In this document: one piece after another, positions 17,465 to 26,201 of the stretch
Layout: every line of letters starts with the position of its first letter
How positions within the stretch are numbered: position 1 is the stretch's first letter
The notes under the pieces: generated by a model
What the model saw: only the letters and a program-made list of their open reading frames with translations
Told to the model about the DNA's origin: nothing
Databases searched by the model: none
Assembly (NCBI RefSeq): GCF_025144665.1
Contig: NZ_CP102294.1
Coordinates: 1,178,001 to 1,242,000, forward strand
Length of the DNA: 64,000 bases
Reading direction: 5' to 3'
Origin: Alistipes ihumii AP11
GTDB taxonomy: Bacteria > Bacteroidota > Bacteroidia > Bacteroidales > Rikenellaceae
Position numbers and translations under genes: made by a program

Positions 17465-18907
17465 ATGAACATTCGTCAAACGCTGTGGGTCGCGATCTGG
17501 GCGGTAGGGATCGCCGGCTGCGCCAAAGGACCGGCCGAGGATTCGCTGCCCGCGCCGGGCAAGCATGCCGATGCGGCAGCCAACCGCTGGATCCATTCTC
17601 AGATGAAGGATCAGTACCTCTACAACGACCACATCGCCCGGCTTCGGATCACGACCCAGTCTTACGAACAGAGCTGCGAAAGTTTCTTCCTCAGCCTGCT
17701 CTCGTCGTCGCCCGACGACAACGACGGCAAACATACCGAGGGGCGCGACTATTTCTACTCGACGATGGAGCGCAGCAATACGTCGAAAGCGGCCAGTTTC
17801 GGCGGCGACTCCTACGGCATCGAGTTCAAGCTGTACGTCTATCCCGATAACGAGAGCTACGGCGCGGCCCGCGTCATGTACGTGGTCGAGGGCTCTCCGG
17901 CAGACCGGGCGGGCATCCGCCGGGGAGACTGGATCAGGCAGGTGAACGGGAGCGATATTCCCGTCGGCGGAACGAGCGCGCTGACCAGCGGCGGGAAGAC
18001 CCGCATGCTCGTGCAACGCATAGCCTACTCCGTACCGGGCCTCGTTTACGATGTCACATGGGAAAAAGAGGTCGTCGTAGATGCAGCCGAGCCGGTCGCC
18101 TACAACCCGGTTCTGACCGATACGGTCATCGTGCGCGGCGCGCACCGGATCGGCTATCTGGCCTACACTTCCTTCGATACCGGGCCGCAGGGCCCGTCGG
18201 CCGGCGACCACGCCTACGACGAAGCGCTGAAAGCGGTCTTCGCGGAATTCGCACGCAACCGGATCGACGAGCTGGTGCTCGATCTGCGATACAATCCGGG
18301 CGGCTATATTTCGTGCTGTCAGCTGCTCAGCAGCCTGATCGCGGGCGAGAGCCGTCTCGGCGAGAGTTTTTGTTACTATCGGTATAATACGGGGCAGGAA
18401 ACCGAGCTGAAATTTCTGGGCCGGAACGAGGTCGGCGGAGCGACCGTCGACCTGCAAAGACTTTACGTGCTGACCGGTCCGTGGACGGCATCGGCCAGCG
18501 AGCTGCTGATCAGCGCGCTGAAGCCTTACATGCCCCTGCGGCTGATCGGCACCCGGACCGAAGGCAAGAACGTGGGCTCGTACGAAATCCGCTCGGATAC
18601 GTATGCCCTGACGCTGCACCCGATCACGCTCCAACTGCTCAACAAAGAGCATTGGACGGACTATGCGGCAGGATTCATGCCCGACATCTATCTGAACGAC
18701 GACGCGAATCAGGACCAGATGCGCGAACTGGGAGATCCCGAGGAATACCTGCTGAGCCAAGCGCTGGCCGAGATCGTCGGAAGCGAGAGCGCCGCCTCGA
18801 AGGCAGTCGCCGGCTCGTCCGCCGGACCGTTCGGCCCCGTAGCCGACGCTCCTTCGCATTTGAACCGAGTGCAGGGCGCGATCGCGGGAAACGAAGCGCA
18901 GAATTAA
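17465..18907 (+). CDS. S41-family peptidase, lipoprotein
   Basis: A 480-residue lipoprotein protease. The signal sequence ends in a lipobox (GIAGC, cysteine at residue 19). An N-terminal helical region is followed by a PDZ domain (about residues 110-210, GSPADRAGIRRGDWI) and a C-terminal-processing-protease domain. Catalytic elements are DLRYNPGGY, the serine in TASASELL and the lysine in TEGKNVGSYE. Related Bacteroidota lipoproteins are periplasmic processing or regulatory proteases; the substrate is unknown. A Ser/Ala/Gly-rich tail follows the domain. It lies 24 bases before the DHH gene, so the two are probably cotranscribed. Confidence 0.9.
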   Translation: MNIRQTLWVAIWAVGIAGCAKGPAEDSLPAPGKHADAAANRWIHSQMKDQYLYNDHIARLRITTQSYEQSCESFFLSLLSSSPDDNDGKHTEGRDYFYSTMERSNTSKAASFGGDSYGIEFKLYVYPDNESYGAARVMYVVEGSPADRAGIRRGDWIRQVNGSDIPVGGTSALTSGGKTRMLVQRIAYSVPGLVYDVTWEKEVVVDAAEPVAYNPVLTDTVIVRGAHRIGYLAYTSFDTGPQGPSAGDHAYDEALKAVFAEFARNRIDELVLDLRYNPGGYISCCQLLSSLIAGESRLGESFCYYRYNTGQETELKFLGRNEVGGATVDLQRLYVLTGPWTASASELLISALKPYMPLRLIGTRTEGKNVGSYEIRSDTYALTLHPITLQLLNKEHWTDYAAGFMPDIYLNDDANQDQMRELGDPEEYLLSQALAEIVGSESAASKAVAGSSAGPFGPVADAPSHLNRVQGAIAGNEAQN

Positions 18908-18931
18908 ACGACATCGAAAGGAAAATTAAGG

Positions 18932-19954
18932 ATGAGCATAACCGAAGAGAAACTGAATCTGCTGAGACAAATCATAGGCGGAGCGCCCAAGAAGATCGCT
19001 TTGCTGTCGCATACGAATCCCGACGGAGACACGATCGGAGCCGCGTTGGCCTGGCGCTCTTATTTGGAGCGGCTGGGACACACGACATGCTGCATCGCGC
19101 CGAACCGCTACCCGTATTTCCTCGAATGGATGACCGACATCGGACACATCGGAGTATTCAAGGAGGATCACGACGGCGCGATGGCCCGCTTCATCGGCGA
19201 AGCCGACGTGATCTTCTGCATGGACTTCAACCAGATCAACCGGCTCGACCGGGTAACCGACACGGTAACGGCCAACACGACGGCCGTCCGCGTACTGATC
19301 GATCATCACCTGCATCCGCCGGTGGACGGTTATGCCGTCCAGTTCTCGGACACGCACGCCTGCTCGACATCCTACATCGTATACCAGTTGCTCGAAGCGC
19401 TGGCCGGGACCGATGCGATCGATCAGGCGATGGCCGAGTCGCTGTACGTGGGCATCATGACCGACACGGGCAATTTCTCGTTCAGCAGCCTGACCTCGGA
19501 CCTGTTCCGGGCCGTCGCCGTGCTGATCGACAAGGGGGTCAACGTACCTTACGTCAACAGCTCGGTATACAATAATTTTTCCGAGGGCCGGATGCGGCTG
19601 CTGGGATACATGCTCAACGACAAGATGGTTACCGACTACGAGTTCGGGGTAGCCTACGTGTCGCTGACCGAAGAGGAGATGCGGCGTTTCGACTTCATAC
19701 AGGGCGACAGCGAGGGATTCGTCAACTATCCGCTCTCGATCCGGGGCATCCGGATGTCGGCCATGTTCATACAGACCAAGCACAGCATCCGCGTCTCGCT
19801 CCGTTCGAGAGGCGAGGTCGACGTCAACGTGTTCGCCCGGCGCTATTTCGACGGCGGGGGGCACCGCAACGCGGCCGGAGGCAAATCGTACGTTCCGATG
19901 AACGAAACGCTGGAGAACTTCAGGAAATACCTGAGGGAATACTTCGGAGCCTGA
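18932..19954 (+). CDS. DHH-family phosphoesterase (NrnA-like)
   Basis: A 340-residue DHH/DHHA1 phosphoesterase. Metal-binding motifs are HTNPDGDTIG (residues 27-36), CMDFN near 103, and DHH near 125; the DHHA1 C-domain ends with GGGHRNAAGG near residue 307. NrnA-type enzymes degrade oligoribonucleotides of 2-5 residues and dephosphorylate 3'-phosphoadenosine-5'-phosphate. Some relatives cleave pApA, so a role in cyclic-dinucleotide turnover cannot be excluded. Confidence 0.92.
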   Translation: MSITEEKLNLLRQIIGGAPKKIALLSHTNPDGDTIGAALAWRSYLERLGHTTCCIAPNRYPYFLEWMTDIGHIGVFKEDHDGAMARFIGEADVIFCMDFNQINRLDRVTDTVTANTTAVRVLIDHHLHPPVDGYAVQFSDTHACSTSYIVYQLLEALAGTDAIDQAMAESLYVGIMTDTGNFSFSSLTSDLFRAVAVLIDKGVNVPYVNSSVYNNFSEGRMRLLGYMLNDKMVTDYEFGVAYVSLTEEEMRRFDFIQGDSEGFVNYPLSIRGIRMSAMFIQTKHSIRVSLRSRGEVDVNVFARRYFDGGGHRNAAGGKSYVPMNETLENFRKYLREYFGA

Positions 19955-20051
19955 GCGGTCTGCGACCGGCCGCACAATCCGGGCCCGTTTTTCCCGTTAC
20001 TAAAACCGAGGGCGCGCGAGAAAAGCCTGCCCGCCACCAAACCGAAACGCC

Positions 20052-20303
20052 ATGAAAAAAGCAGCCCTTTTCGCATTGTACGCCGTCTTGCTGTTCGCAC
20101 TGGTCTTCGGCATCCTGTACGGAGGCGAGACCTGGGTTTTCCACAGGGGAAAACCCGTCGGCTCGATACTCGTCGAGTCGGGCGTGGCCGCCGCCGTGTT
20201 CACGATCTTTCTGGCGATGGTCGACCACCGCAGCGAAATGCGCGACGAACGCTGGAAGCGCGAAAGAGAGGAACGGAGAAACCGGCTCGACCGAAAACCG
20301 TAA
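20052..20303 (+). CDS. Small membrane protein, hypothetical
   Basis: An 83-residue protein with two predicted membrane helices (about residues 4-23 and 38-57) and a strongly charged Arg/Glu-rich cytoplasmic tail. No family is recognised. It ends 15 bases before the next small membrane-protein gene, suggesting joint expression. Confidence 0.65.
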   Translation: MKKAALFALYAVLLFALVFGILYGGETWVFHRGKPVGSILVESGVAAAVFTIFLAMVDHRSEMRDERWKREREERRNRLDRKP

Positions 20304-20318
20304 ACGGCCGCGAACGCC

Positions 20319-20876
20319 ATGCAGAAGAAATACCGATACCGCCTCGACCGGCGCGGCCGGCGCATCACGGCCGTCGTGACGACTCTCCTCGTCACGGCGT
20401 TCGTCGCATTCCACTTCGTCTGGGGCGCGAACTACCTGCCGGCCTGGATGCTCTTTCTGCTGCTCTGCGTCGTCCTGCTCTATATTTTGTCGATCCCGCG
20501 CTACGTATCGCTGGACGACACGTCGATCGACATCCATTGCATCGTCGATCTGACCCGCATCCATCTGGAGGACGTCGAGCTGATCCGCCGCATCGAACCG
20601 GACGAATTCCGCCGACTATGGCCGCTGTTGGGCAGCTACGGATTCTGGGGCTACTTCGGCTACTATTTCAGCTTCCGGGAGTGGAACCTGTACAAGGTCT
20701 ACGCCTCCGAGCGCAAGAATCTGGTACTGATCGAAGACATTTACGAAGACACTTTCATCATCAGTTGCGAACAGGCCGACGAGCTGATCACGCTCGTCAT
20801 CGAGGCACGCGACCGCAAGAGAGCCGAGATCCTCCGCCATACGGGAAAAATACCGGGCGGAGAGAATGTTTTTTAA
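20319..20876 (+). CDS. PH-domain-like membrane protein
   Basis: A 185-residue protein. Two membrane helices (about residues 17-35 and 42-60) are followed by a C-terminal domain with alternating beta-strands (RYVSLDDTSIDIHCIVDLTRIHLEDVELIRRI) and a Trp/Tyr/Phe-rich GSYGFWGYFGYYF turn. This layout resembles Bacteroidota proteins annotated as bacterial PH-domain (DUF304-like) proteins. Function unknown. Confidence 0.65.
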   Translation: MQKKYRYRLDRRGRRITAVVTTLLVTAFVAFHFVWGANYLPAWMLFLLLCVVLLYILSIPRYVSLDDTSIDIHCIVDLTRIHLEDVELIRRIEPDEFRRLWPLLGSYGFWGYFGYYFSFREWNLYKVYASERKNLVLIEDIYEDTFIISCEQADELITLVIEARDRKRAEILRHTGKIPGGENVF

Positions 20877-20885
20877 CAGAATGTT

Positions 20886-20893
20886 TATCTTTG
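20886..20893 (+). promoter_or_regulatory. -7 box for aconitase
   Basis: TATCTTTG, a full TAnnTTTG match, about 115 bases upstream of the aconitase ATG and just beyond the preceding stop. Confidence 0.55.
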
Positions 20894-21008
20894 CATTGTC
20901 AACATCCGCATTGCGGAGCACGCCGGCGTTTCGCGGCAGCCGTCCGGAGGAGTCGCTTCTCCGGCGAACCGGAATACCGGGCTTCAAAATCTTAAACCCC
21001 GTAATATC

Positions 21009-23258
21009 ATGCAGTTTGACATCGAATTGATCCGGGCCGTCTACGGCTCGTTCAGCGAAAAGGTGAAACGCGCGCGCGCCGCCAAAGGCGCTCCGCTGAC
21101 ACTGGCCGAAAAAATCCTGTACGCCCACCTGTTCGACCCCTCGTCGGCCAGACCGTTCCGCCGAGGCGAGGACTATGTGGACTTCCGCCCCGACCGGGTC
21201 GCCATGCAGGACGCTACGGCCCAAATGGCTCTGCTGCAATTCATGAACGCCGGCCGCGACCGTTCGGCGGTTCCCGCCTCGGTCCATTGCGACCACCTGA
21301 TTCTGGCCGACCGGGGCGCATCGGACGACCTGCGGGCGGCCAACGAGTCGAATCGCGAGGTGTACGACTTCCTTCGCAGCGTGGCGAACCGCTACGGACT
21401 CGGATTCTGGCGCCCGGGAGCGGGCATCATCCACCAAGTCGTGCTCGAAAATTACGCTTTCCCGGGCGGCATGATGATCGGGACCGATTCGCACACGCCG
21501 AATGCCGGAGGACTGGGCATGATCGCGATCGGCGTCGGCGGAGCCGACGCCGTGGACGTGATGGCCGGCATGCCTTGGGAACTGAAGATGCCGAAGATCA
21601 TCGGCGTACGTCTTTCGGGCAAGCTGAGCGGTTGGGCCTCGCCCAAGGACGTGATCCTGAAGCTCGCCGGCCTGCTGACCGTCAAGGGCGGTACGAATGC
21701 CGTGATCGAGTACTTCGGCGAAGGAACGGCCTCGCTTTCGGCTACGGGCAAGGCGACGATCTGTAACATGGGCGCCGAGGTCGGGGCAACGACCTCGCTG
21801 TTTCCTTACGACGAGGCGATGGCCCGCTACCTGCGCGCCACCGGGCGCGAGGAGGTAGCCTCGCTGGCCGATCGGATCGCCTCCGACCTGATCCCGGATG
21901 CCGAAACGGCAGCCGACGCCGCGAAATATTACGACCGGGTGATCGACATCGACCTGTCGGCGCTCGAGCCTCATATCAACGGGCCGTTCACGCCCGACGC
22001 AGCGCACACGATCTCCGATTTCGGAGCGGTCGTGCGCGAAAAGGGCTATCCCCGGCAAATGGAAGTGGGACTGATCGGCTCGTGCACGAACTCTTCCTAT
22101 CAGGACCTGAGCCGCGCGGCCAGCGTCGCCCGGCAAGCCAAAGCGAAAGGGTTGAAGGCAAAAGCCAAGCTGATTATCAATCCCGGATCGGAGCAGGTCC
22201 GCCAAACGGCCGAGCGCGACGGGTTGCTGGACGATCTGCTGGCGATCGGCGGCACGGTGATGACCAATGCCTGCGGGCCGTGCATCGGCCAGTGGGACCG
22301 CCATGCGGAAGACAACGAGCGTCCGAACTCGATCGTCACGTCGTTCAACCGCAACTTCGCCAAGCGGGCCGACGGCAATCCGAACACGCATGCTTTCGTC
22401 GCATCGCCCGAGCTGGTCGTCGCGCTGACGATCGCCGGCGACCTGACGTTCAACCCGTTGCGCGACGAGCTGATAAACGAGTCGGGCCGGCCCGTCAGGC
22501 TCGACGAGCCCCGGGGCGACGAACTGCCTGCGGCAGGGTTCGAAGTGAAAGACAACGGTTATGCCGCGCCCGACCCGTCGCTGGCGACGGAAGTCGTCAT
22601 AGCGCCCGGCTCGCAGCGCCTGCAGCGCCTCGCCCCGTTCGCCCCTTGGGACGGCCGGGAGCTCGAAGGGCTACGCCTGCTGATTCAGGCCTCGGGCAAA
22701 TGCACGACGGACCACATCTCGATGGCCGGCCCGTGGCTCCGGTTCCGAGGCCATCTCGAAAACATTTCGGACAACCTGCTGATGGGAGCCGTCAACCGTT
22801 TCAACGGACGGACGAACTCGGTGCTCAATACGCTCGACGGCAGCTACGCGAGCGTCTCGTCGGTAGCCAAAGGATACAAGGAACAGGGCATCGGTTCGAT
22901 CGTCGTGGCCGAGGAAAACTACGGCGAAGGCTCGTCGCGCGAGCACGCGGCCTTGGAACCCCGCTTCCTGAACGTCCGGGCCGTGCTGGTCAAGTCGTTC
23001 GCCCGCATTCACGAAACGAACCTGAAAAAGCAAGGCATGCTCGCGCTGACGTTCGTCGATCCGTCCGATTACGACCGTATCCGCGAAGACGACCGCATCT
23101 CGATCACGGGCCTGCGCTCGTTCGCTCCGGGCAGCCGCATGACCGTCACGCTGCTCCACAGCGACGGCACGAGCGAAAGCTTCGAGGCCGCGCACACGTA
23201 CAACGAGCAGCAAATAGGATGGTTCAAGGCCGGATCGGCCCTGAACGTCAAAGCCTGA
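21009..23258 (+). CDS. Aconitate hydratase
   Basis: A 749-residue aconitase that interconverts citrate and isocitrate through cis-aconitate using a [4Fe-4S] cluster. Cluster ligands are the cysteine in GSCTNSS (about residue 358) and the two in CGPCIG (about 421 and 424). The [12 protein letters not shown] motif and the swivelling C-domain, with [16 protein letters not shown], are intact. The length fits the mitochondrial-type aconitase of Bacteroidota rather than AcnB. It has its own promoter and stands alone; no citrate synthase or isocitrate dehydrogenase gene is adjacent. Confidence 0.95.
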   Translation: MQFDIELIRAVYGSFSEKVKRARAAKGAPLTLAEKILYAHLFDPSSARPFRRGEDYVDFRPDRVAMQDATAQMALLQFMNAGRDRSAVPASVHCDHLILADRGASDDLRAANESNREVYDFLRSVANRYGLGFWRPGAGIIHQVVLENYAFPGGMMIGTDSHTPNAGGLGMIAIGVGGADAVDVMAGMPWELKMPKIIGVRLSGKLSGWASPKDVILKLAGLLTVKGGTNAVIEYFGEGTASLSATGKATICNMGAEVGATTSLFPYDEAMARYLRATGREEVASLADRIASDLIPDAETAADAAKYYDRVIDIDLSALEPHINGPFTPDAAHTISDFGAVVREKGYPRQMEVGLIGSCTNSSYQDLSRAASVARQAKAKGLKAKAKLIINPGSEQVRQTAERDGLLDDLLAIGGTVMTNACGPCIGQWDRHAEDNERPNSIVTSFNRNFAKRADGNPNTHAFVASPELVVALTIAGDLTFNPLRDELINESGRPVRLDEPRGDELPAAGFEVKDNGYAAPDPSLATEVVIAPGSQRLQRLAPFAPWDGRELEGLRLLIQASGKCTTDHISMAGPWLRFRGHLENISDNLLMGAVNRFNGRTNSVLNTLDGSYASVSSVAKGYKEQGIGSIVVAEENYGEGSSREHAALEPRFLNVRAVLVKSFARIHETNLKKQGMLALTFVDPSDYDRIREDDRISITGLRSFAPGSRMTVTLLHSDGTSESFEAAHTYNEQQIGWFKAGSALNVKA

Positions 23259-23270
23259 GCAAGGTTTGGA

Positions 23271-23297
23271 ACAACCGGCACGCCGCATTCCGGTTGT
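23271..23297 (+). terminator. Weak hairpin after aconitase
   Basis: An 8-bp perfect stem ACAACCGG/CCGGTTGT with an 11-base loop, starting 13 bases after the aconitase stop. There is no U-run, so it may be a processing or partial termination hairpin. Confidence 0.35.
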
Positions 23298-23462
23298 CCG
23301 GCCTAAAGAAAGGCGACTATATACTTCAACGTACCCGGATACTCGCACCCGAAGCTTCCACTGTTAGCCGCAGGTCGCGTATCCGATTAGGTCTCTACTA
23401 CAAAATTCCCCGGAGAAGGATTTCAGGCGTAAAAACCGGAAACGGAGAACTCGAAAGTCGGT

Positions 23463-23516
23463 ATGGCAAAGTATATAATCGGGCAAAGAAATGTGATCAA
23501 AAAAACGAAAACATGA
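23463..23516 (+). CDS. Possible 17-residue small ORF before a terminator
   Basis: A short frame MAKYIIGQRNVIKKTKT ends two bases before a perfect terminator stem. It is basic and the local sequence is more A-rich than the surroundings. There is no clear promoter or ribosome-binding site and no recognised family. It could be a leader peptide or chance. Confidence 0.15.
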   Translation: MAKYIIGQRNVIKKTKT

Positions 23517-23518
23517 TT

Positions 23519-23546
23519 AAGCGACGCGTTAGCGCGTCGCTTTTCA
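23519..23546 (+). terminator. Rho-independent terminator
   Basis: A perfect 10-bp stem AAGCGACGCG/CGCGTCGCTT with a TTAG loop, its right arm running into TTTT. It lies 260 bases downstream of the aconitase stop and may end the aconitase transcript or a separate small transcript. Confidence 0.8.
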
Positions 23547-24284
23547 TACAAGCCTATTTTCCCCAAGCGTCATCCGTCGGCCGCACCCGTTTACCGGCCG
23601 TTCTTATCTCCGGCACGAAATTCTCGGGACAAGAGAAAACCTCCGTTCCGACCCTCTTTCTACTCGGGAAATTCCATAACAACTGCACACTCAGCCTTAT
23701 GCTACCACTATATCCTGATTACGGGCAAGGACTGGGCATCACTACCCTCTTTCCGCTCGGAGCTTCTGTTGGAATTGTTTTCGAATAGAACGGAATACGC
23801 ACCGAATCGATGCCCTCATTTGCCGGGATAAAACGAACCGCCCCGAAGCAGTTCGATAAAACGAAATAGTCAACCCTCATCCTCGCCATTCGGACGATCC
23901 GCAGCACAACCGCGACAAAACGGATGGCTCCACTCAGAAAAGGCGCCTCACCCGGATACCGGACATAACAACAGACCGGAGCGAGTATCGTCCGAAGACC
24001 GCATTCTGTTCGAGTTGTCAATTTCCTCCCCGCAGCTATAAGGCTCCATACTCTGCAGCTATTTAGTTCCCGAAGTTTCCTTCGGATTCGACAGTCAGAG
24101 CCCGCGCTATCCCCGCACATGCACAGGGATGGCGCGCCCTCGCACATTCCATATAATCCGAACGCTCTGCCAGCAAGATTGGTTCCGGTCATCGGTTCTC
24201 CGGTCCATAACAAATCCTGCTCTCCCCGGCAAAAACCGTCCTGAAAAACAGTTTCTTCCTCCTGTCATAGCGACGAAAACAACA

Positions 24285-24317
24285 CGAAAAAGTCCGCCAC
24301 CGGGGCGGACTTTTTCG
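24285..24317 (-). terminator. Strong terminator of the TPR lipoprotein gene
   Basis: A 14-bp perfect stem (CGAAAAAGTCCGCC and its complement) with a 5-base loop. A and T runs at both ends allow it to work in either direction. It lies 25 bases beyond the stop of the minus-strand gene. Confidence 0.85.
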
Positions 24318-24341
24318 AAAATATTCTATGCTATGTCTGTC

Positions 24342-26027
24342 TTACAAAGCGAGGAATTCGCTCGTTCCGAACAGCTTGGCAAATTCGACATCGTTCACGG
24401 CCTGATCCTTCATCGAGGGATCCTTGGCTACGGCGCTCTTGAGGTTCGACATGGCAGCGCTCGAGTTACCCTCGCGCATAGCGATGACAGCCTTCAGATA
24501 ATCGGCATCGGCCGAGTTCTCGCCGGCCAGAATCGACTTGGCCTTGGACAAGTTGCCGTTCAGCACTTCGGCCACGGCCAGATCGTAGCCCGACAGCGTC
24601 TTGGCAGCCTCGGCATAGTTGCCCTCGGCCAGATTTACCAGACCCATGTTGGCTTTCGAATCGGCGGTGTTCAGAGCCGACAGGTACTTCTGTGCGGTAG
24701 CCAGATCACCGTTCATCAGCGCCACTACGCCCAGATTGTTCGTGATAGCGGCATCCTTGCTCATGGCGGCAGCCTTGTCGAGCTGAGCCTTAGCCTGTGC
24801 CAGCTTGCCTTCCTTGGCGAGGATCACGCCGGCATTGTTGTAACCGCGAACGCTGTTATACTTGCTGGCGGCAGCCTCGTATGCTTTCAGCTTGGCGGCG
24901 TTGTCGTCGGTCAGCGTAGCGGCATACAGCATCTCCTCCTCGCTCAGAACGTCGATATTCTTGGCAGCGGCCTCCTTGATTTCGGCGTCGGTGCGACCTT
25001 CGATATCCACGTCGGCGATCAGCTTCGTACGGCGCAGCTGAGGCAGAATCTCCTTAGCCAGCACTTCGAACACAGCCGTCATGCTCTTGATCTCCTCGTC
25101 GCGCTTTACAGGGTTGTCCTGCATAGCCAGCACCTGAAGAATCAGATCCTTGTCTTCGATGTCCGATGCGGAAACCAGTTCCTTGAAGCCTTCCCAGTCC
25201 TCACCGTAAGCGGCGATGTCGTATTTCGGGTTAACGCTCGAGAGCTTCTTGGCGATCGCTTCCTGACCGCTCTCGCTACGCTTCTTCGAGAGCTCGTCGT
25301 TGAACTTCACCGGACCGTCGGGCGATGCATAACCCTTGGCATATACGTTGCCCAGCGTTGCGCGATCCTTGTTGGAATACTCTTTCACGAAGTCCTCGAA
25401 CATCTTGACCTGCTCTTTGGTCAGCTCGCCCGGACGCACGTTGGAACGGTTGATCTGATACATGATATCGGCATCCTTGGTGATCGTCGTCACGCGCTTG
25501 AAGTTGTCGGGCATGATCGTCAGGTAAGCGGCGTTGTCGGCCAGCAGCTGCACGGTGCTAACGCCCTCGGCAACGGGAATGGCAGCGAACGGCAGGAACT
25601 GTTTGCGTTTCTTGCCGCAGTTCTTCGAGCACTTGGACTCGATGCGCAACTCCAGCGTCGAAATCTTCGCACGCTTGTCATAGGGAATCGATACGCTCTG
25701 GGTGTACGAACCTCCCTGCTTGTACGAGATCACCTCGTAGTTGTCCTTCACCTTCTCGCCCTGAACGAACTTCGGAGTACCGGCGATTTCGCCGCCCTCG
25801 AATACGAGTACCGGCGTGATCTTCAGTACGGCCCGTTTGTTGAAATATTTGGCGGGGAAGTTTACTTTGATGTCCGTCACGGCGTTATTGCCCTTGAGAG
25901 TAACAACGGCAGGCGTAGCGGAAACATCGATTCTGTCCACTTTTTTCAACATCTTGTTGTAGCAGTTACAGCTGGCAAGCAGAACTGCTAAAGAAGCGAG
26001 CATGAAACTTTTTACAAACCTTTTCAT
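24342..26027 (-). CDS. TPR-containing outer-membrane lipoprotein
   Basis: A 561-residue lipoprotein. The signal peptide ends in a lipobox (LLASC, cysteine at about residue 20). The N-terminal 150 residues are beta-rich, with a Cys pair (SKCSKNCGKK) near residue 133. A middle section (about 200-270) resembles an OmpA-like domain (NVYAKGYASPDGPVKFNDELSKKRSESGQEAI). The C-terminal third (about 350-540) is TPR-like and alanine-rich. Similar abundant lipoproteins occur across gut Bacteroidales; an envelope-stabilising role is inferred from the OmpA-like part. The ATG at 26027 was chosen over an in-frame TTG. It has a near-consensus promoter and a strong terminator, suggesting high expression as a single gene. 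Confidence 0.8.
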   Translation of the reverse strand: MKRFVKSFMLASLAVLLASCNCYNKMLKKVDRIDVSATPAVVTLKGNNAVTDIKVNFPAKYFNKRAVLKITPVLVFEGGEIAGTPKFVQGEKVKDNYEVISYKQGGSYTQSVSIPYDKRAKISTLELRIESKCSKNCGKKRKQFLPFAAIPVAEGVSTVQLLADNAAYLTIMPDNFKRVTTITKDADIMYQINRSNVRPGELTKEQVKMFEDFVKEYSNKDRATLGNVYAKGYASPDGPVKFNDELSKKRSESGQEAIAKKLSSVNPKYDIAAYGEDWEGFKELVSASDIEDKDLILQVLAMQDNPVKRDEEIKSMTAVFEVLAKEILPQLRRTKLIADVDIEGRTDAEIKEAAAKNIDVLSEEEMLYAATLTDDNAAKLKAYEAAASKYNSVRGYNNAGVILAKEGKLAQAKAQLDKAAAMSKDAAITNNLGVVALMNGDLATAQKYLSALNTADSKANMGLVNLAEGNYAEAAKTLSGYDLAVAEVLNGNLSKAKSILAGENSADADYLKAVIAMREGNSSAAMSNLKSAVAKDPSMKDQAVNDVEFAKLFGTSEFLAL

Positions 26028-26103
26028 AATCAATGCTTTAAAGTTAATTAGTTTTATTCCTACTTTTTAATTCGTTCGTTTTCAAAGGCATAGTTGAGTC
26101 TCA

Positions 26104-26132
26104 CAAAAATAAGAATATATTTTAAATTACAA
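26104..26132 (-). promoter_or_regulatory. Promoter of the TPR lipoprotein gene
   Basis: On the minus strand, a -33 TTG (26132-26130) is followed after 18 bases by TATTTTTG (26111-26104), a consensus Bacteroidota promoter. It sits in a markedly AT-rich block about 80 bases upstream of the ATG. Confidence 0.7.
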
Positions 26133-26201
26133 TAGAAAAATAATTTATTTTTGGCACTTCCCCTTTTGCGGACTCGGCTTGCTCCCTTCTTCTCGGACTG
26201 T

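Larger units (their letters stand above)
23259..24341. other. 1.1 kb gene-poor region
   Basis: Between aconitase and the TPR lipoprotein gene. It contains a weak hairpin, a strong plus-strand terminator at 23519, and a strong hairpin at 24285 that ends the minus-strand gene. The 740 bases between the two strong hairpins have lower GC than flanking genes and open frames without domains, motifs or normal codon use. No gene is called there; a small RNA is possible but not supported. Confidence 0.5.

Noticed and set aside
23259-23546. tmRNA or 6S RNA candidate before the terminator at 23519
   Set aside because: No tRNA-like ends, tag reading frame or long-hairpin structure could be recognised by eye.
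23719-24213. 164-residue minus-strand frame in the gene-poor gap
   Set aside because: Cys- and Arg-rich composition, no motif, no promoter, and codon use unlike the neighbours.
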